A DNA stretch of 64,000 nucleotides, taken from NCBI RefSeq assembly GCF_019112545.1, contig NW_025064884.1:1624032-1688031 (forward strand), in the 5' to 3' direction. The number at the start of each line of letters is the position of its first letter. Positions within the stretch are counted from its first letter, which is position 1. Origin of the DNA: Guyanagaster necrorhizus. Lineage: Eukaryota; Basidiomycota; Agaricomycetes; Agaricales; Physalacriaceae. This document shows, in pieces, positions 33,111 to 45,098 of the stretch. Under the pieces are notes generated by a model. It did no database searches. It saw only the letters and a list, made by a program, of their open reading frames with translations, and had not been told where the DNA came from. The position numbers were made by a program, and so were the translations under genes.

Positions 33111-33680
33111 ATGGAAATTTTTCAAACATGACTCCTATCCTTTAGAGGGGCTTACAGAAAAATAGCATAAATTCCCGACAGTGTACCCTTCAGTACGAAC
33201 ACTTATGACCACCACCATCAGAACACCCTATCAGCTTTATCAATGTCCAATAAGGCATTGTACAACCATCCCCCCTCGACATCGTCCACCGAGTCCATCG
33301 GTTCTCTAAACTCTGCACCTGGGACGAGTCCAACGAGTTCCGTAATATCCGCTCCAAATGGAGACGGTCGCACCCTTCGAGAACGCCGAGGCGTGTCCTT
33401 CTCCCGGCCGTATTTCGGTCCAGACATTCCTGCGAAGCGCCATCTCGAACCTATAGCTCGCTCGCTCCCCCGCAAAAGAAAACCCTCTGCTCTCAGACAT
33501 GTGCCTGCAAAAATTGTAATGGACATTGACGACAGAGCGGTTTCTTCAAAGTGTTACCACCAAATGCTCTGCCACCAGGACGTTGTCAGTCTCGGCCCCT
33601 ATCCAGTCGTAGACAGGAAACGTTGGAATAAACGATATCCACACCATCCTGCATGAAAATTGTAGTGCAGCTAAGGGATC

Positions 33681-33854
33681 ATGTCAGTAATGGCGTGTCG
33701 TATTTCGATCGCTCGCGGACTCTTTTGTTATAAAATAGATCCTCCTTCTATTGTCGCAGCGGTGACTGGTCTGAGTAAGATCGGGAAACTGACCATAAAG
33801 CAAGAAGAGGCTCGTGACACAACGGTTTATCTCGGAATGAAGTCAAGCGTATAA
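33681..33854 (+). CDS. 57-codon ORF in the conserved repeat core
   Basis: It reads MSVMACRISIARGLFCYKID, then PPSIVAAVTGLSKIGKLTIK, to a TAA at 33852. The same ORF exists in the right arm on minus, 39550-39723, with a single base change (Glu to Asp). No family is recognised. Its preservation may simply reflect the recently homogenised core and not selection. Confidence 0.25.
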   Translation: MSVMACRISIARGLFCYKIDPPSIVAAVTGLSKIGKLTIKQEEARDTTVYLGMKSSV

Positions 33855-34109
33855 CTTGAATTAAACAAATGTAAGCGTACTGGCAAACTGTCGCCCAGCA
33901 GCCCAGAGTCATTGAGTGACCGCCAAGAATGCTAGATCTTGATTGATATTCAATGTCAGTTCGTAAATGGCGGGAGAAAACATCCCTGAAAACTTATGAC
34001 GGTAGCGAATCTGGCGACAGTCAGGGTCCGAGGGACGGTACCAAGTTCTCGAACCATAAACATCCACAACCCCATCGCTATACAAGTCTCGCATGATGGA
34101 AATCAAATG

Positions 34110-34375
34110 GAAAAATTGAATGCTTCATAGGATATATTATCCACCACACTAGAAACTCTGCTGCTATCAGACGAGCCGCTCTTTTTTCCGCAAAGACATA
34201 GACCGGGTATGTGTTCTGCAGCATCGAAAGCTATGCGAGCAGGTAAAGCTGATCAAGGGCTGAAATGGAGAAACTAACCAACCAGACATATCCACGATCT
34301 TCATGGTTATCAAGCCCGAGTCTGCAAGTCCTAGTGTCACCGCGAACCTCTGCGCACTTTTGACATAACACATGT
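34110..34375 (-). pseudogene. GMC oxidoreductase C-terminal fragment
   Basis: The minus strand reads VKSAQRFAVT, then GLADSGLITMKIVDMS, and after a likely splice acceptor (GCTGCAG) QNTYPVYVFAEKRAARLIAA. This follows the last three conserved blocks of aryl-alcohol-oxidase-like GMC enzymes (the VKSAQRF helix, LRVVDAS, and TQGPVYxxAERAADLI). The HxVGTxSM block is missing between the first two, so the fragment carries an internal deletion. It overlaps the left inverted-repeat arm; the right arm retains only the AERATRLVVAEF part. Confidence 0.45.
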
Positions 34376-34811
34376 CTGAAAGAGAGTAAATGTTTAGGAT
34401 TTACTTCGATATATAATCGTAAATGCTATATCACGGTTCCTGTGAATCAGAATAGATATATGCGAACCATCCGACCCCATCACCTGGAACTATTTTGAAG
34501 TAGGAGCACTTCGAATGAAGAAGCTTGTAATAATCCTATGGCATGAGCAGTGATGATATATCCCGAAGAGAACCGACTGATTCGATAGAAAGATATTTTT
34601 TTTGATTTTCCGCACTCAACGAAACCTGAACAAACTATTCAGGTAGAATAAAATTGCCACGGTTGAAACACACCGTTGTTCAGAATTTGACGCTTTGCGC
34701 CTGCAGTCACGCCACGAACAAAGACATATGTCCCACAAAAGGGATAAGTCTCGCGAATAAAAAGGTTAGCCATTATTGGGGTACAAGTACCATATATGAC
34801 AGCTGCAGCAA

Positions 34812-36404
34812 TCAAAACAAACAGACAAAATTGCTAGGAAAGATATATCTTCCCTCCTCCCTCCTCGCTTCATCTAACAGTTCTCCACTCCACCATCCAT
34901 CCTCTGGCGTAGCCGTCACAGCAATCACATCGCCCATTTGGAAATCGAATTCTTCGTCAATAGTCGCGGTATAGTCGTAAAGCGCTTTGACTGTGCGAGA
35001 CAATCAACATGGAACAAGGACAGATAACGGATAGCTCATACCATAAAACAAGATCCCGATCCCCTCATTTGGCGGAGGCGAAGGGAGAGCTGACTCTGGA
35101 ACTGGCGTCCCGTTCGACGTTTGTTCAGGGAGTGGTAGCGATGCCGAAGGCTGCCTGGCGTTTGTCATAGCCGGATTCTCCTGCTTCGGGATTGCCTGTG
35201 GACGGGGTGATGGTTCGGTCGAACGCTGTCTCATCGACGCTTTGCGCGATGATGCTGCCACCACCCCCCTCTTGCTACGTTTAAACTTGGCGAGACGAGT
35301 AGATACGCTGGGGCCAGCAACCTGCGACGATGCGAATGCGGGTGGGTCATGTATCCTGTTCCCTGTCCCGTACTCATTAACAAAGTTCTCAATGTCTCGG
35401 TCAACTTCGAATTGGTCGAGAAGGGTCCGGATAGTCTCGCATGACTGTCAGGAGGTTACATCAGATATACTGCAGTCAAGCCAGAACAGGAATGCGCACC
35501 AAATCGTCAGAAACACAGACCGTCGAGACAAGATTGGCATACGCCCACAACGTATCCTTCATGAACTCCATTCTCTGTTCCTCCATCGTTTCGCTATCAT
35601 CACAAAATCCCCTCCATTCCGACTCCCATGCCACCGTCATTTCTTTCAGCTTGTCCATAAACGCTGCATAGTCCTTCTCGTTGGCCTGAACGGTCTGTTT
35701 AGCTCGATTCAGCTTAGCCTGTAGCCGCTCCGTGTCCTTGCCGGAGTTGACGTCTATCTGCTTCGCATACGAATCGATGCGCACACAATCACTCTGGTAC
35801 TTTTCCCGAGCTTTTTCCACGTACGACTCCTGCATGAGTTTCAGCTTGAACCTCTTCTCCATGGGAGTCTGAACGTTCTTGCGGTGGTCGCTTTGCTGGT
35901 TCAGGAGTTGGACAGTAGACTTCTCGAGTTCGGAATGAATTTTTGTCGCCAGTTCAATGTGTGCTGCTGCTTGTTTCTCCGTCTCGAGTTTCAGTGTATC
36001 GAGGACGTTACGGAGGTCGCTGTATGGCAGAGAGTTAGAAAGAGGCAATGTACTGGTAACGTACGAGACACACCCAATCTCATCCCTTCCAACCACTCTT
36101 TTGGACAGTTCCATGAGCCGTTTCCCGTACTCTTTCTCGAGGGCAAACCTGACAGCAAGTCAGTGAAATGCGGATGTCTCGACGAACTTCTATACCTCTC
36201 CTTCCAGAAATTCAACAACTCGTCAGTCGTACGTTCAGCGCCCCGCATCCGAGCACATAAGATGTTGACACCTGCTTCATCCGGACCCCAGAACGAATTG
36301 CAGAAATCTCTAGATGTACTCCCGTTGTAAATGTCGTCCCCTGGCGACCGAGCCATGGCGTATCTGGAGAGCGACGTCGCGGAAGAGTGATTGCTGATTG
36401 TCAT
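34812..36404 (-). CDS. F-BAR and SH3 domain protein, Cdc15/Imp2/PSTPIP type
   Basis: A membrane-curving scaffold, probably acting at the contractile ring and septum or in endocytosis. The ATG at 36402-36404 opens MTISNHSSATSLSRYAMARS. The F-BAR start is DFCNSFWGPDEAGVNILCAR and RTTDELLNFWKER. Then come MELSKRVVGRDEIG, and after an intron NVLDTLKLETEKQAAAHIEL with a long charged helix (RKNVQTPMEKRFKL, QAKLNRAKQTVQANEKDYAA). A Ser/Pro-rich linker follows. The C-terminal SH3 domain (VKALYDYTATIDEEFDFQMG, DGWWSGEL, GRYIFPSNFV) ends the protein at 34812, with the ALYDY and WW motifs intact. Introns are short with consensus ends. It lies between the two inverted-repeat arms and looks functional. 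Confidence 0.85.
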
Positions 36405-37705
36405 TCCTGTCGACTAAATGTGTGGTGGTGAGAGAAAGGAATGAAACCGTCGTTGACAGATCTGATCATCACTGAGGGCGGAAACAGTGAGACATGGCTG
36501 TGTCGGGTAGCTTCCCGGAGGGCCCTTGCTGGCCGTTCTGCGTGCGCATTCCGTGCTGCTATTTCTCCATCCAGCCGACGTTTCCTTACTGAGCAGCATC
36601 CTATATAACTCGAATCCCCAGGTCAGCCTTCGTTGAAACTTCCCTAGCGCTGCTAGACGTAATTCCGGGTCATCTCGTCAGGTTCTGCTGTGATGCTGAT
36701 AGATTAGAAGAGGCAAGATCTTAAGCGGCAGAGAGAGAGAACAGCGAGATGCCAAGCGGAGCGCAGTCGTCATCGTGGTTGACAGCAAACAGACAATTCC
36801 TGTTTTCGGGAATTTGTTTTGCACACGGGCGCAGGTATGTTTTTTTATGAAAATAATAATAAAAATTAAAAATCCACCATGATGCAAAATTCGATGTTGA
36901 GCGGGAGGGCGGGAGTCTCGATATGGAAGGGTGGTTAATTCAACGCCATTTATTCCTCACCTAAAGCGTGACAAGTTACACTGGAGACGGGGCTGACTTT
37001 GGCCCTACTGATCATCATGAGATGTTGTTTTATCATCCCCGGAGCCATATGCTCGACTGCATCCTAAGGATTGGAAATCTCGAATAATAATACATAGACT
37101 TCAATTTGTTCTTCCTCCCATACCGCGTAACGCATACAAATTGACCAATAAGAAATTTCGAGAAGTGTAAAAAAGGGAGGGACCCACTTGGAACCACTTT
37201 AACCATCAGAATACCAGTAAGGGAAGTTCTTCAACATGCTTCTTCCAGGAAAATGATCACCGTTACATCAGAAAGGTTCGCATCGTCTATGCGAGCCTGA
37301 CTTCCACCTGCAGAAGTCTGACTAGCACACAAAAGAGGCATCGATGGCCTGCCTTCAACATTAGTTGGATACCAACTCTATAATGATTAATGAATGAAGG
37401 TGTGCAGACTCTTACAGGGGACCGGCGTGAAAAGCTGCGGGCCAAAGCAAGCAATGTCCATATGAAAGGACTTTAGGCGCCTATATAACGGTGATGATCC
37501 TGACGGATGATCAGTATGGTGTTCAATACAAGAAAAACATACAGCTGCTACGATAATCGATTGCGGTTACATCAAATGTAAAAAGCCTAGCAATTCCTTC
37601 CATTCACCGTGAGCTTTCTCGATGTCAGGAAATCTGGGATGAGCATCAGATACCGATACTTAACTGACGGATAAAGCGCATGTCGAAGGAAGTATTCGGC
37701 AAAAG
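36405..37705. other. Intergenic region upstream of the F-BAR gene
   Basis: Promoter side of the F-BAR/SH3 gene. An A/T-rich patch (AAAATAATAATAAAAATTAAA) lies near 36848-36868. No further gene is recognised. Confidence 0.45.
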
Positions 37706-38317
37706 CTAGTTAAGAACGCGATTCCCCTTAAAGCCAGCAACTCCAACATAGGTAGCCTCGCCCCGAGACTGCTTCACAGGCGGACGTAGTGGTACAGTGA
37801 CACACTTCAGAGATAGATGTCTTAAAGAGCTCGAAGACCCTCGATTGAGTAAAGGTTGGGCGCCGCTGTCCCACACATTCTCCATTCCGTCAAGATGCGA
37901 CATTGCGAGGGCAGCCTATTGGAACACTGAGAGGAGTATAGACCAGTCCCCAGGAAAACGCGTCCAATCAAATAAAGAATTTCCGATAGCCTTGTCAATG
38001 CGCGTAAGGTTCGAAAACGGGAAAAATATATGAAGGACCCCGGCACAGAAGTTCGAGTCCATGAGTATCTGAACATATGCTTAATGACCCGGCGAAACGA
38101 TAAATAACGGGATTGACCCATGGTATTTCCAGAACTAGCAGAGAACGAACGAGTATGATTGGTGATAGATGCGCGGCAGAGTAGAAGACAAGAACGAATG
38201 CGACACGAGGGAGCATGTCCGTAACGTTGGGATATCTTCACATGAATATCCAAAGATATAGCCAACGAGTTCCTGAGGGACATGCAGATGCGATTCCAAT
38301 AATCGGGAGTGCCTCAT
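37706..38317 (-). pseudogene. F-box gene relic
   Basis: The minus strand starts with VPQELVGYIFGYSCEDIPTL, then RTCSLVSHSFL and LPRIYHQSYSF, a recognisable F-box N-terminus. The following sequence changes frame repeatedly. Later pieces (SSLRHLSLKCVTVPLRPP) look like the downstream part of the same protein type. It is closely similar in layout to the relic at 43850 (MPQELIDHILDFLHDDIPTL), so the two derive from one subfamily. No functional product can be made. Confidence 0.6.
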
Positions 38318-39129
38318 ACGAGGAAGTCATCTGTCTTGCTACATCAACACATGGGTTCCAGGATAGAGAGGTAGGGAAGCACCGAGCTCCCTAAGCATAA
38401 AACGATTCCAATCGCTTGAAAGGTGGAGAAATGGCGAGGCGAAAAACTAGAGCAATAGAGATGATGGCAGTAGGAAGGAAAGAGGCGTCGCGGAAGTTGA
38501 ATCGCCACCACTACCATCTGCATCCTTCATGTCCATTCATCGTTGCCTCTGTCGGTTACTCTCTTCCAAATTCGAGCTCGACGTTCCCGATACCATGAAG
38601 AAGTAAATGAGGCCTGCAGATGAAGGAGGTTGGAGAGCACCCGGGCCCAGTATGTCTGCTGCTTAGTTTTTTCCAAGCGTCGTCTCATCCTTTCTGCCTT
38701 TTTTGTAGCCAGCTACTAAAATGCATATAAATCTCACCAAGACGTTTCACTGGTGCAGCGGACTATTGGGCATGGTGTCGCCGTATCAGCATGCCACACT
38801 GAACCTCAACGGAAGCGAAGACTCGTAACAGCCCGCGAATTCCGACGTTACATACTACCTATTCTCCTAGTACGAGTGTAACAATCGTGCGGCAGGAACG
38901 GAAACATAAGGATACCCTCTCGCCATTTGACTTGAACCTCCTTGCCTCTAGGGATGTGCTCTGCAAGCAGCACACCTCTATGGGACGTTTCTTATCAACG
39001 TAGATTGCCATTCAAGTCCTATCGACTGACCAAGGGACATCGTCGCTCTCGTATAGAGGAAAGCATTCGCTGATTCTTTTGTTCCTAGGTATCTACTGGA
39101 CATCCTCAGTAACAGAAACCGTATGACAA
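38318..39129. other. Spacer between the F-box relic and the right repeat arm
   Basis: No gene, RNA or repeat is recognised. Confidence 0.4.
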
Positions 39130-40343
39130 AGCAGTCTGACTGTATGTCGAAGTAAATCCGCTGATAAATTATCAATCCTAAACTTTTACTCGCTCCTTCA
39201 GACATATGGTTTCTGCGGAAAGAGCGACTCGTCTGGTAGTAGCAGAGTTTCTAGTGCGGTGGATAATACTTCTTATGAAGCATTCAATTTGTCCATTTGA
39301 TTTCCCTTATGCAAGACTTGTATAGCACCGAAGACGACGGTGTTGTAGATGCCTATGTTTTCGTTACGGTCCTTCGGACTCCTACTGTAACCAGACTCGC
39401 CACCGTCATAAGTTTCAAGGATGTTTTCTCCCGACATTTACGAACTGACATTGAATATCAATCAAGATCTAGCATTCTTGGCGGTCACTCAATGACTCTG
39501 GGCTGCTGGGCGACAGTTTGCCAGTACGCTTACATTTGTTTAATTCAAGTTATACGCTTGACTTCATTCCGAGATAAACCGTTGTGTCACGAGCATCTTC
39601 TTGCTTTATGGTCAGTTTCCCGATCTTACTCAGACCAGTCACCGCTGCGACAATAGAAGGAGGATCTATTTTATAACAAAAGAGTCCGCGAGCGATCGAA
39701 ATACGACACGCCATTACTGACATGATCCCTTAGCTGCACTACAATTTTCATGCAGGATGGTGTGGATATCGTTTATTCCAACGTTTCCTCCCTGCGACTG
39801 GATAGGGCCAAGACTGACAACGTCCTGGTGGCAGAGCATTTGGTGGTAACACTTTGAAGAAACCGCTCCGTCGTCAATGTCCATTACAATTTTTTCAGGC
39901 GCACGTCTGAGAATAGAGGGTTTTCTTTTGCAGGGGACCGAGCCAGCTCTGGGTTCGAGATGGCAAATACGGCCGGGGGTAGGTCACGCCTCGACGTTCT
40001 CAAAGGGTGCGACCGTCTCTATTTGGAGCGGATATTATGGAACTCGTTGGACTCGGTGGACGATGTCGAGGGGGGATGGTTGTACAATGCCTTATTGGAC
40101 ATCGATAAAGCTGATAGGGCGTTCTGATGGTGGTGGTTGTAAATGCTCATACTGTATGTTGTTTCTGCTTTAAGAGTACAAATCTGTCGGGAATTTATGC
40201 TCTGTTTCCGTAGCTCCTCTAGAGGATAGGAGTCATGTTTGAAAAATCTCCGTGGAAGCATATATACTTCCGTGGTGGTATTCCGGTCTCGGCTACACAG
40301 GCCCACTGAGACTGACACAGTAAGCTATAAAGGCAAGAGTACC
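39130..40343. repeat. Right arm of the large inverted repeat
   Basis: Reverse-complement copy of 33018-34410. Compared with the left arm it lacks about 190 bp of the GMC-like fragment. It also has a deletion of about 36 bp in the Ser/Thr-rich stretch near 40045, bounded by short GAGTCCA-type repeats. Many single differences outside the core are C/T or G/A at CG positions. The core (about 39420-39780) is nearly identical. Confidence 0.85.
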
Positions 40344-41325
40344 GCTAAACTATTCGTTAAGCAAAACTTCATATTCATCTCCAGAATTTCTCCGTTTCCT
40401 CGCTCCATTGGCTCCGACAATCTAAGGTCATGCTGTTCAACGTACACTGTACAGGCTTCGCCCTTGAGGTCATACTTCTTCATGCCTTATTTGACCGCTA
40501 GTTAGTCTGCAGAACATCAAATGCAAGCGAATGGTGTGAAGCGTAGAGTCTGAGCGAGGGGCTCTTGTGCCGGAGCTTAAAGCAAGTGACCAGAAACGGC
40601 CTGGTTCTTCCCTTCTGCATGGGTAGTCTGCTGATACTCCTCCTCCTCCACTGATCAAGATATCATCATTTCACTACAGTATCGTACTCTTTCCTCCCAA
40701 AGACCCTGCTTAGGAGCGCATAATACTCCTCATCATGAGCAGCGACGTATAAGAAGACGACCATTCCTAATTCAAGTTCTGTATCAAATGTAGCTGTAAG
40801 TTGCTAACGAAGCCAAAGAAGAAGCTGCACCTTCCGTCCATGATTGGAATATCGGGAGCGCGGTTCTCGGTTGCGATTTGGTAAGTTATGAGAGAGACGG
40901 CAGCTTCAGTCCAGTGTCTTGTTCTGTTGCAGTCTGTATTTCATATACGGCACTTCAGAGAATAGATAGAATCGCCGCGCGCTAACTTTAGAATAGTTCT
41001 ACCTTTGGTTGATTGAAAGCTTAAGTTTTCCCGGGGGAATAGGTAAGACGAAGGTATTCTTTTCTAAAGAATCGATCACATCGGGATAACCGCAGCCTTA
41101 AACTAATCTCAAGTCCGCATTGACCGTGTTGTCCACATATTGTAGAGTCCGTGGTAGACGTAGTGCATACTAAATGTGCACGTCCAGATGTCCGACGTGC
41201 GTAATAATTTATAGTGTTCATACAGACGAAACGTTATCGCCAGTTGTGGTCGGGGTAGCATCTTGCTTTGTAGAGTCGGTATCAACGAATAGCATGCTAG
41301 ATCCTGAGGTCTATAATCGCCCATA
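40344..41325. other. Intergenic, no gene recognised
   Basis: Weak resemblance of about 40500-40560 to the sequence left of the other arm (a FDV-LQ-like reading) suggests that the duplicated unit may once have been longer. Nothing firm. Confidence 0.35.
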
Positions 41326-42807
41326 TCAGTGCATGATCATAATATAGGTAAGGCAGTTCAATACCTGGAAGCTGTTCATGGGTATTTCATGGGTAAATCT
41401 AGGAGATCTGGGAAACGTCGGACTGGGCAAGTCATGCGCATAACTCCGGCTGGTGTAAATACTCAGACTGGAAGAGGCTATCCGTATATCTCTCCTTGCA
41501 TTCAAAGTCCACATCATGCTGATTGCATATAGTTTCGGAAGCGGTTGGATGAAGGAGCTAGAGATGCTCTTCACATAAGGATAGGGGAGAAAGATAAATA
41601 TCAGATTGAGCAAAGCGCTAATAGAGCAGGTTAGCCAGAGCGTTGATAGCAAGGAAGAAAAGTTACACTACAACTGCTGGCGTAGTTGTCTGAAATGTCA
41701 AGCGGACTAAGGAGTCCAGCATGTTCATTGTCCTAGGTTGTTACGGATGTTGATAAGGAGGGGGGGAGTAGACACATAGACATACTCAGGCAGGACGCAT
41801 TTCTTTGTGTGCAGAAGGAAATATGCCATGGCAACTGCCAGCAGCACGTTGCCCACTACAAAAAGATTAGAAAGGGAAAGAAGATAGAAGAAGGGTGGTA
41901 GATACCGAACGCAGTAGCATAATGAACGGATACTAATTCACGCATTTCAGCTTTAACCCAAGTTGAAATCAAAGACACATACGCCAATGTTCCAATCGAA
42001 GATCGGCAAGTACGATATAATACGTCTTGGATAAGGAACATCAGAATTCGTATTCTGTCATCAAAGATATTGAACATACCGCGGCAGCAGCCGTTCCCAA
42101 AGAAAAGACGAAGAGGAAGAGAATCGGTGAAACAACCCAACATCGTCTAGAAACGGCCCAGAGACGATAACAGAAGTAACATTGCACATAGAAGGCGATA
42201 AACGCCACCATTATGGCATTACCTGTAACTATGAGAAGGGGCATGCGTCAATGGGAAAAGAACATACCCATTTGATACCAGACGAAAAACATCATTTGTA
42301 GGGCGCTGTCGAGATCGTTGAAGTACACGATGTCCTGCATCCAAACAATCGCACTGCCATGGTGGTCAGCCTAGTATGAGTCGTCAACGAGAAGAACGCG
42401 TACAATGCCTAGAAAGAATTATTGGTAGCTGCGGGGAGAACCGGGCTCGGGAACAGACCTGTATAGTCTTAAGAGAAGTCATAACTGCGAGAGCGCCAAC
42501 GCCAACTGTGAACTTCCAGGTATCAGATTTGCCGTACCATGCGTAGTAGTTGAAAAACTAGAAGGAGTCGACGATGATAATCTGGGAAATCGACGTGAAA
42601 AACCAAAGATGCCTACCTGGGACGTTAATATTCCTTGAAGGAATATATCTAGACACATTCCGACGAGCTAAGTAGTCACATCAGTACGAGTGTTCGATTT
42701 CCAGCAGAAACAGGCTTGCGTACCCAAGGTCCAAGCGTGTACATGACCGCTTCTTGATCCGTATCCGTGCGTTGAGTTACAGATTCACCAGGGTCAAAAC
42801 CAGCCAT
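41326..42807 (-). CDS. DUF6534-type multi-pass membrane protein
   Basis: Membrane protein of a large agaricomycete family of unknown function (DUF6533/DUF6534 type, about seven helices). The ATG at 42805-42807 opens MAGFDPGESVTQRTDTDQEA. Exons then read LVGMCLDIFLQGILTSQ, FFNYYAWYGKSDTWKFTVGV, DIVYFNDLDSALQMMFFVWY, AFIAFYVQCYFCYRLWAVSR and FIQPLPKLYAISMMWTLNAR. The closing LYxxSxMxxLNAR block is the hallmark of DUF6534. The family is close in layout to the gene at 54644. Introns of about 50-60 bp separate the exons; the exact C-terminus (stop near 41326) is the least certain part. Confidence 0.75.
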
Positions 42808-43271
42808 TGCATGCAGAAGCGACTCTTTGTTCATCTTCAGACTTATATACAATCATGAAACTGCCAAGCCGAGATAAAGCTTCTTTACCCGTCCTGAGAA
42901 ATCTTCTATGAGTGATCTGGCTTTTCCTTTCGGTGAAGGTTCTATCCCGCAGGCCAATTGTATGCGGTACATCACCCTTCAAAGCTTCACCTGCCGTCAT
43001 TGGCCGTGCATTCGATGTGTGTGATCATTATGAGGTTGCTTGTCACGGTACAAAGCGGCCGTATTTGACAGTGGGTAACGGTACACTTTCACCTATTGGC
43101 GAAATTAGCTTTTGGCTGATGAAAACAAAGGAAAAACAGATCCAGCGCACTTCGGCCCTTTGAGGCGGTTATGTTCCGAATGGCAAAGCTGACCTTACGA
43201 AATCGATTTGATTTGGCATTTGTAATGATGGCTTCGAGAGCGACGAGCGGACGGTCAAGCAGTGCCATAGG
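42808..43271. other. Promoter side of the DUF6534-type gene
   Basis: No other feature is recognised. Confidence 0.4.
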
Positions 43272-43575
43272 CTAGGCGGACGATCCAAACATTTTTATTT
43301 CTCTTTCCTCGATAATACGGATGTCAAAGATTTCGGAGCCGAAGGGCAACAAACAAAAACCAGCGGACATCCCATCTGGCACTCTGGGAGGAAAATTCTG
43401 TTGTAGCGATTTGAAAGCACTGGCGGAAGTGAAACCAAAGCTGCATATCCGAGTCGGCATCATGGACTCGAGAAAATAAGCCCTTCGCCACAGAAGAAAA
43501 GCCTCTGCTCCCAGACCCGCGCCTGCTAAAAATGCAGTAGACATTAAATGGGAGAGCGGGGCTCTTAGGAGACAT
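43272..43575 (-). repeat. Diverged partial copy of the inverted-repeat unit
   Basis: On minus, ATGTCTACTGCATTTTTAGC and AGGCGCGGGTCTGGGAGCAG align with the right-arm strand at 39877 (ATGTCCATTACAATTTTTTC, AGGCGCACGTCTGAGAATAG). The alignment continues through GGCTTTTCTTCTGTGG versus GGGTTTTCTTTTGCAGG. Roughly 70% identity over about 65 bp; weaker beyond. Confidence 0.45.
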
Positions 43576-43849
43576 GCTTCATCGTTGCCATCACTTGGAA
43601 TACGCTAGGGTCCGGCGTTGAAGGGCAGTAGCGAGCAAAGGATTGCAGGTATCATCATGTGAGCAGCGACCGTGATCACTTCATACCACCATCATCTCTC
43701 TTCGTTCCCTTCAACTGACTCAATATCTTGCTTTCCTTGGTATATCTGGACGGCTTCGCTTTCTGGCGCTTATACGTACCATAGATATATGCTACCCATG
43801 ACGACGCCGTTCAAGAACAGTGCGCCGCCAACTCTAGCCTAGCCTTTCC

Positions 43850-45098
43850 ATGCCCCAAGAGCTCATTGATCATATTCTCGACTTCCTGCATGATGATATC
43901 CCCACCTTACGAACGTGCTCCCTCATATCCAGTGCTGTTCTGCTTTTCAGCCGCTGCCATATCTATTCAAACGTGTTTATCGTGGAACGTTCTGAATTGG
44001 ACCTGTTTCGAGAACAATACGCTGCACAACTGTACTGATGCCAGAACCTTGCTGCATTACTCGAACATATGTTGGTTGCCCCACTGGTAACAAGGCTCTA
44101 AATTCATGCAACGTCACGGCAGATAGTGGACATATTCAAGGACATCTCTCTTATTTCTATCGTTCTCTCTCTGCAATCCGTCCCGTATCGAATCTATCTC
44201 ACGCCAAAATCAGGAACTCTGGGATGAGTTGCCAGTCATCTTACACAGAGTCTTCCTCGCCGCTCTCCGCTCTCTACCACTCCAAACGCTCATCTTCACT
44301 TCTATCACGTATGGAACAAACAATTCGAAGATGTACTCACTGCTGCAGCGAATCCGGCACTAAAGCATCTGTCCCTTGTCTCTGATTACAGAAAAATTTG
44401 GCCCCGGAGCCTTACCTGCCGATTCTCCCTCCGCCGGATGGCCTACCAGCGTTGGAGTCTTTATCTATCGCTGGGGCCGCAACGGTCGGCAACATTGCGA
44501 GGCTGTTCTTCAACCAATCCCTGTACTACATCAGCCGTATCCGACATCTCTTTCCAACCATACTTTGCGACCACCTCATCGCCCGTTCAGAGACTCCTTA
44601 ACGCGATCCAAGGATCACTTGAGTGCTTCACGTTGGATATCAACGCCTGGACGGGCAAGTCGCCGTTTTCTTCGACTGTCATCTCACTAGCTTCCTTCCA
44701 AAGATCAACAGGCCCGTTTAGATCTGAGCCGACAACAGAAACCTCTCCTCTTTTTTCATGATCTTGGTTTTTCCGCTGGACCCTCGGTTTTTTTTGGAAT
44801 GTGCATCAGTCCTACGTTGCGGACATTGACAGTAGAGCAAGTTTGTATCGACTGGGAGCCTAGGGTTCATGCCTGGGCTGAGGTTAATGCTCACCTTGAC
44901 AGACTGTCGCTACCTGCGCTGCAAAGTGTCCATGTCAGGCTACATGACAGCGCACATGGCGGTTGCCGCTGTTATAGATGCGAAGGCCTTAAGCCTCTAA
45001 TGGATCATGAAAGTTAGAAGCGTCAGGTTGAAGACACCATGCCTTTGCTGAAAGATAGAGGTGTTTTTTTGGAGGTTGAATGGTTAAACGTCAGTTGA
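43850..45098 (+). pseudogene. F-box protein pseudogene
   Basis: It begins MPQELIDHILDFLHDDIPTL, then RTCSLISSAVLLFSRCHIYS, a typical agaric F-box start. A TGA follows at 44037, and in the same frame QNLAALLEHMLVAPLVTRL, TAA, RQIVDIFKDISLISIVLSL, TGA, then VLTAAANPALKHLSLVSDY. Later pieces in shifted frames are SLSIAGAATVGNIARLFF and CFTLDINAWTG. The last exon-like part is SPTLRTLTVEQVCIDWEP, ending LKPLMDHES, TAG, then EDTMPLLKDRGVFLEVEW and TGA at 45096. Multiple stops and frameshifts make it non-functional. Confidence 0.8.

Larger units (their letters stand above)
33018..34410. repeat. Left arm of a large inverted repeat
   Basis: This segment matches the reverse complement of 39130-40343. 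Matching runs include TTTATAGCTTACTGTGTCAG (about 33036-33055), the stretch reading MSNKALYNHPPSTSSTES at 33243 in both, and TTGAATGCTTCAT near 34117. Between about 33640 and 33990 I count only about four differences in 350 bp. Flanking parts look 75-90% identical. This arm keeps about 190 bp (about 34190-34375) that the right arm lacks. Borders are by eye. Confidence 0.85.

Noticed and set aside
33218..33526. Minus-strand ORF of 102 codons in the left repeat arm
   Set aside because: The opposite strand is equally open and neither shows a known domain. The stretch is described as repeat, not as a gene.
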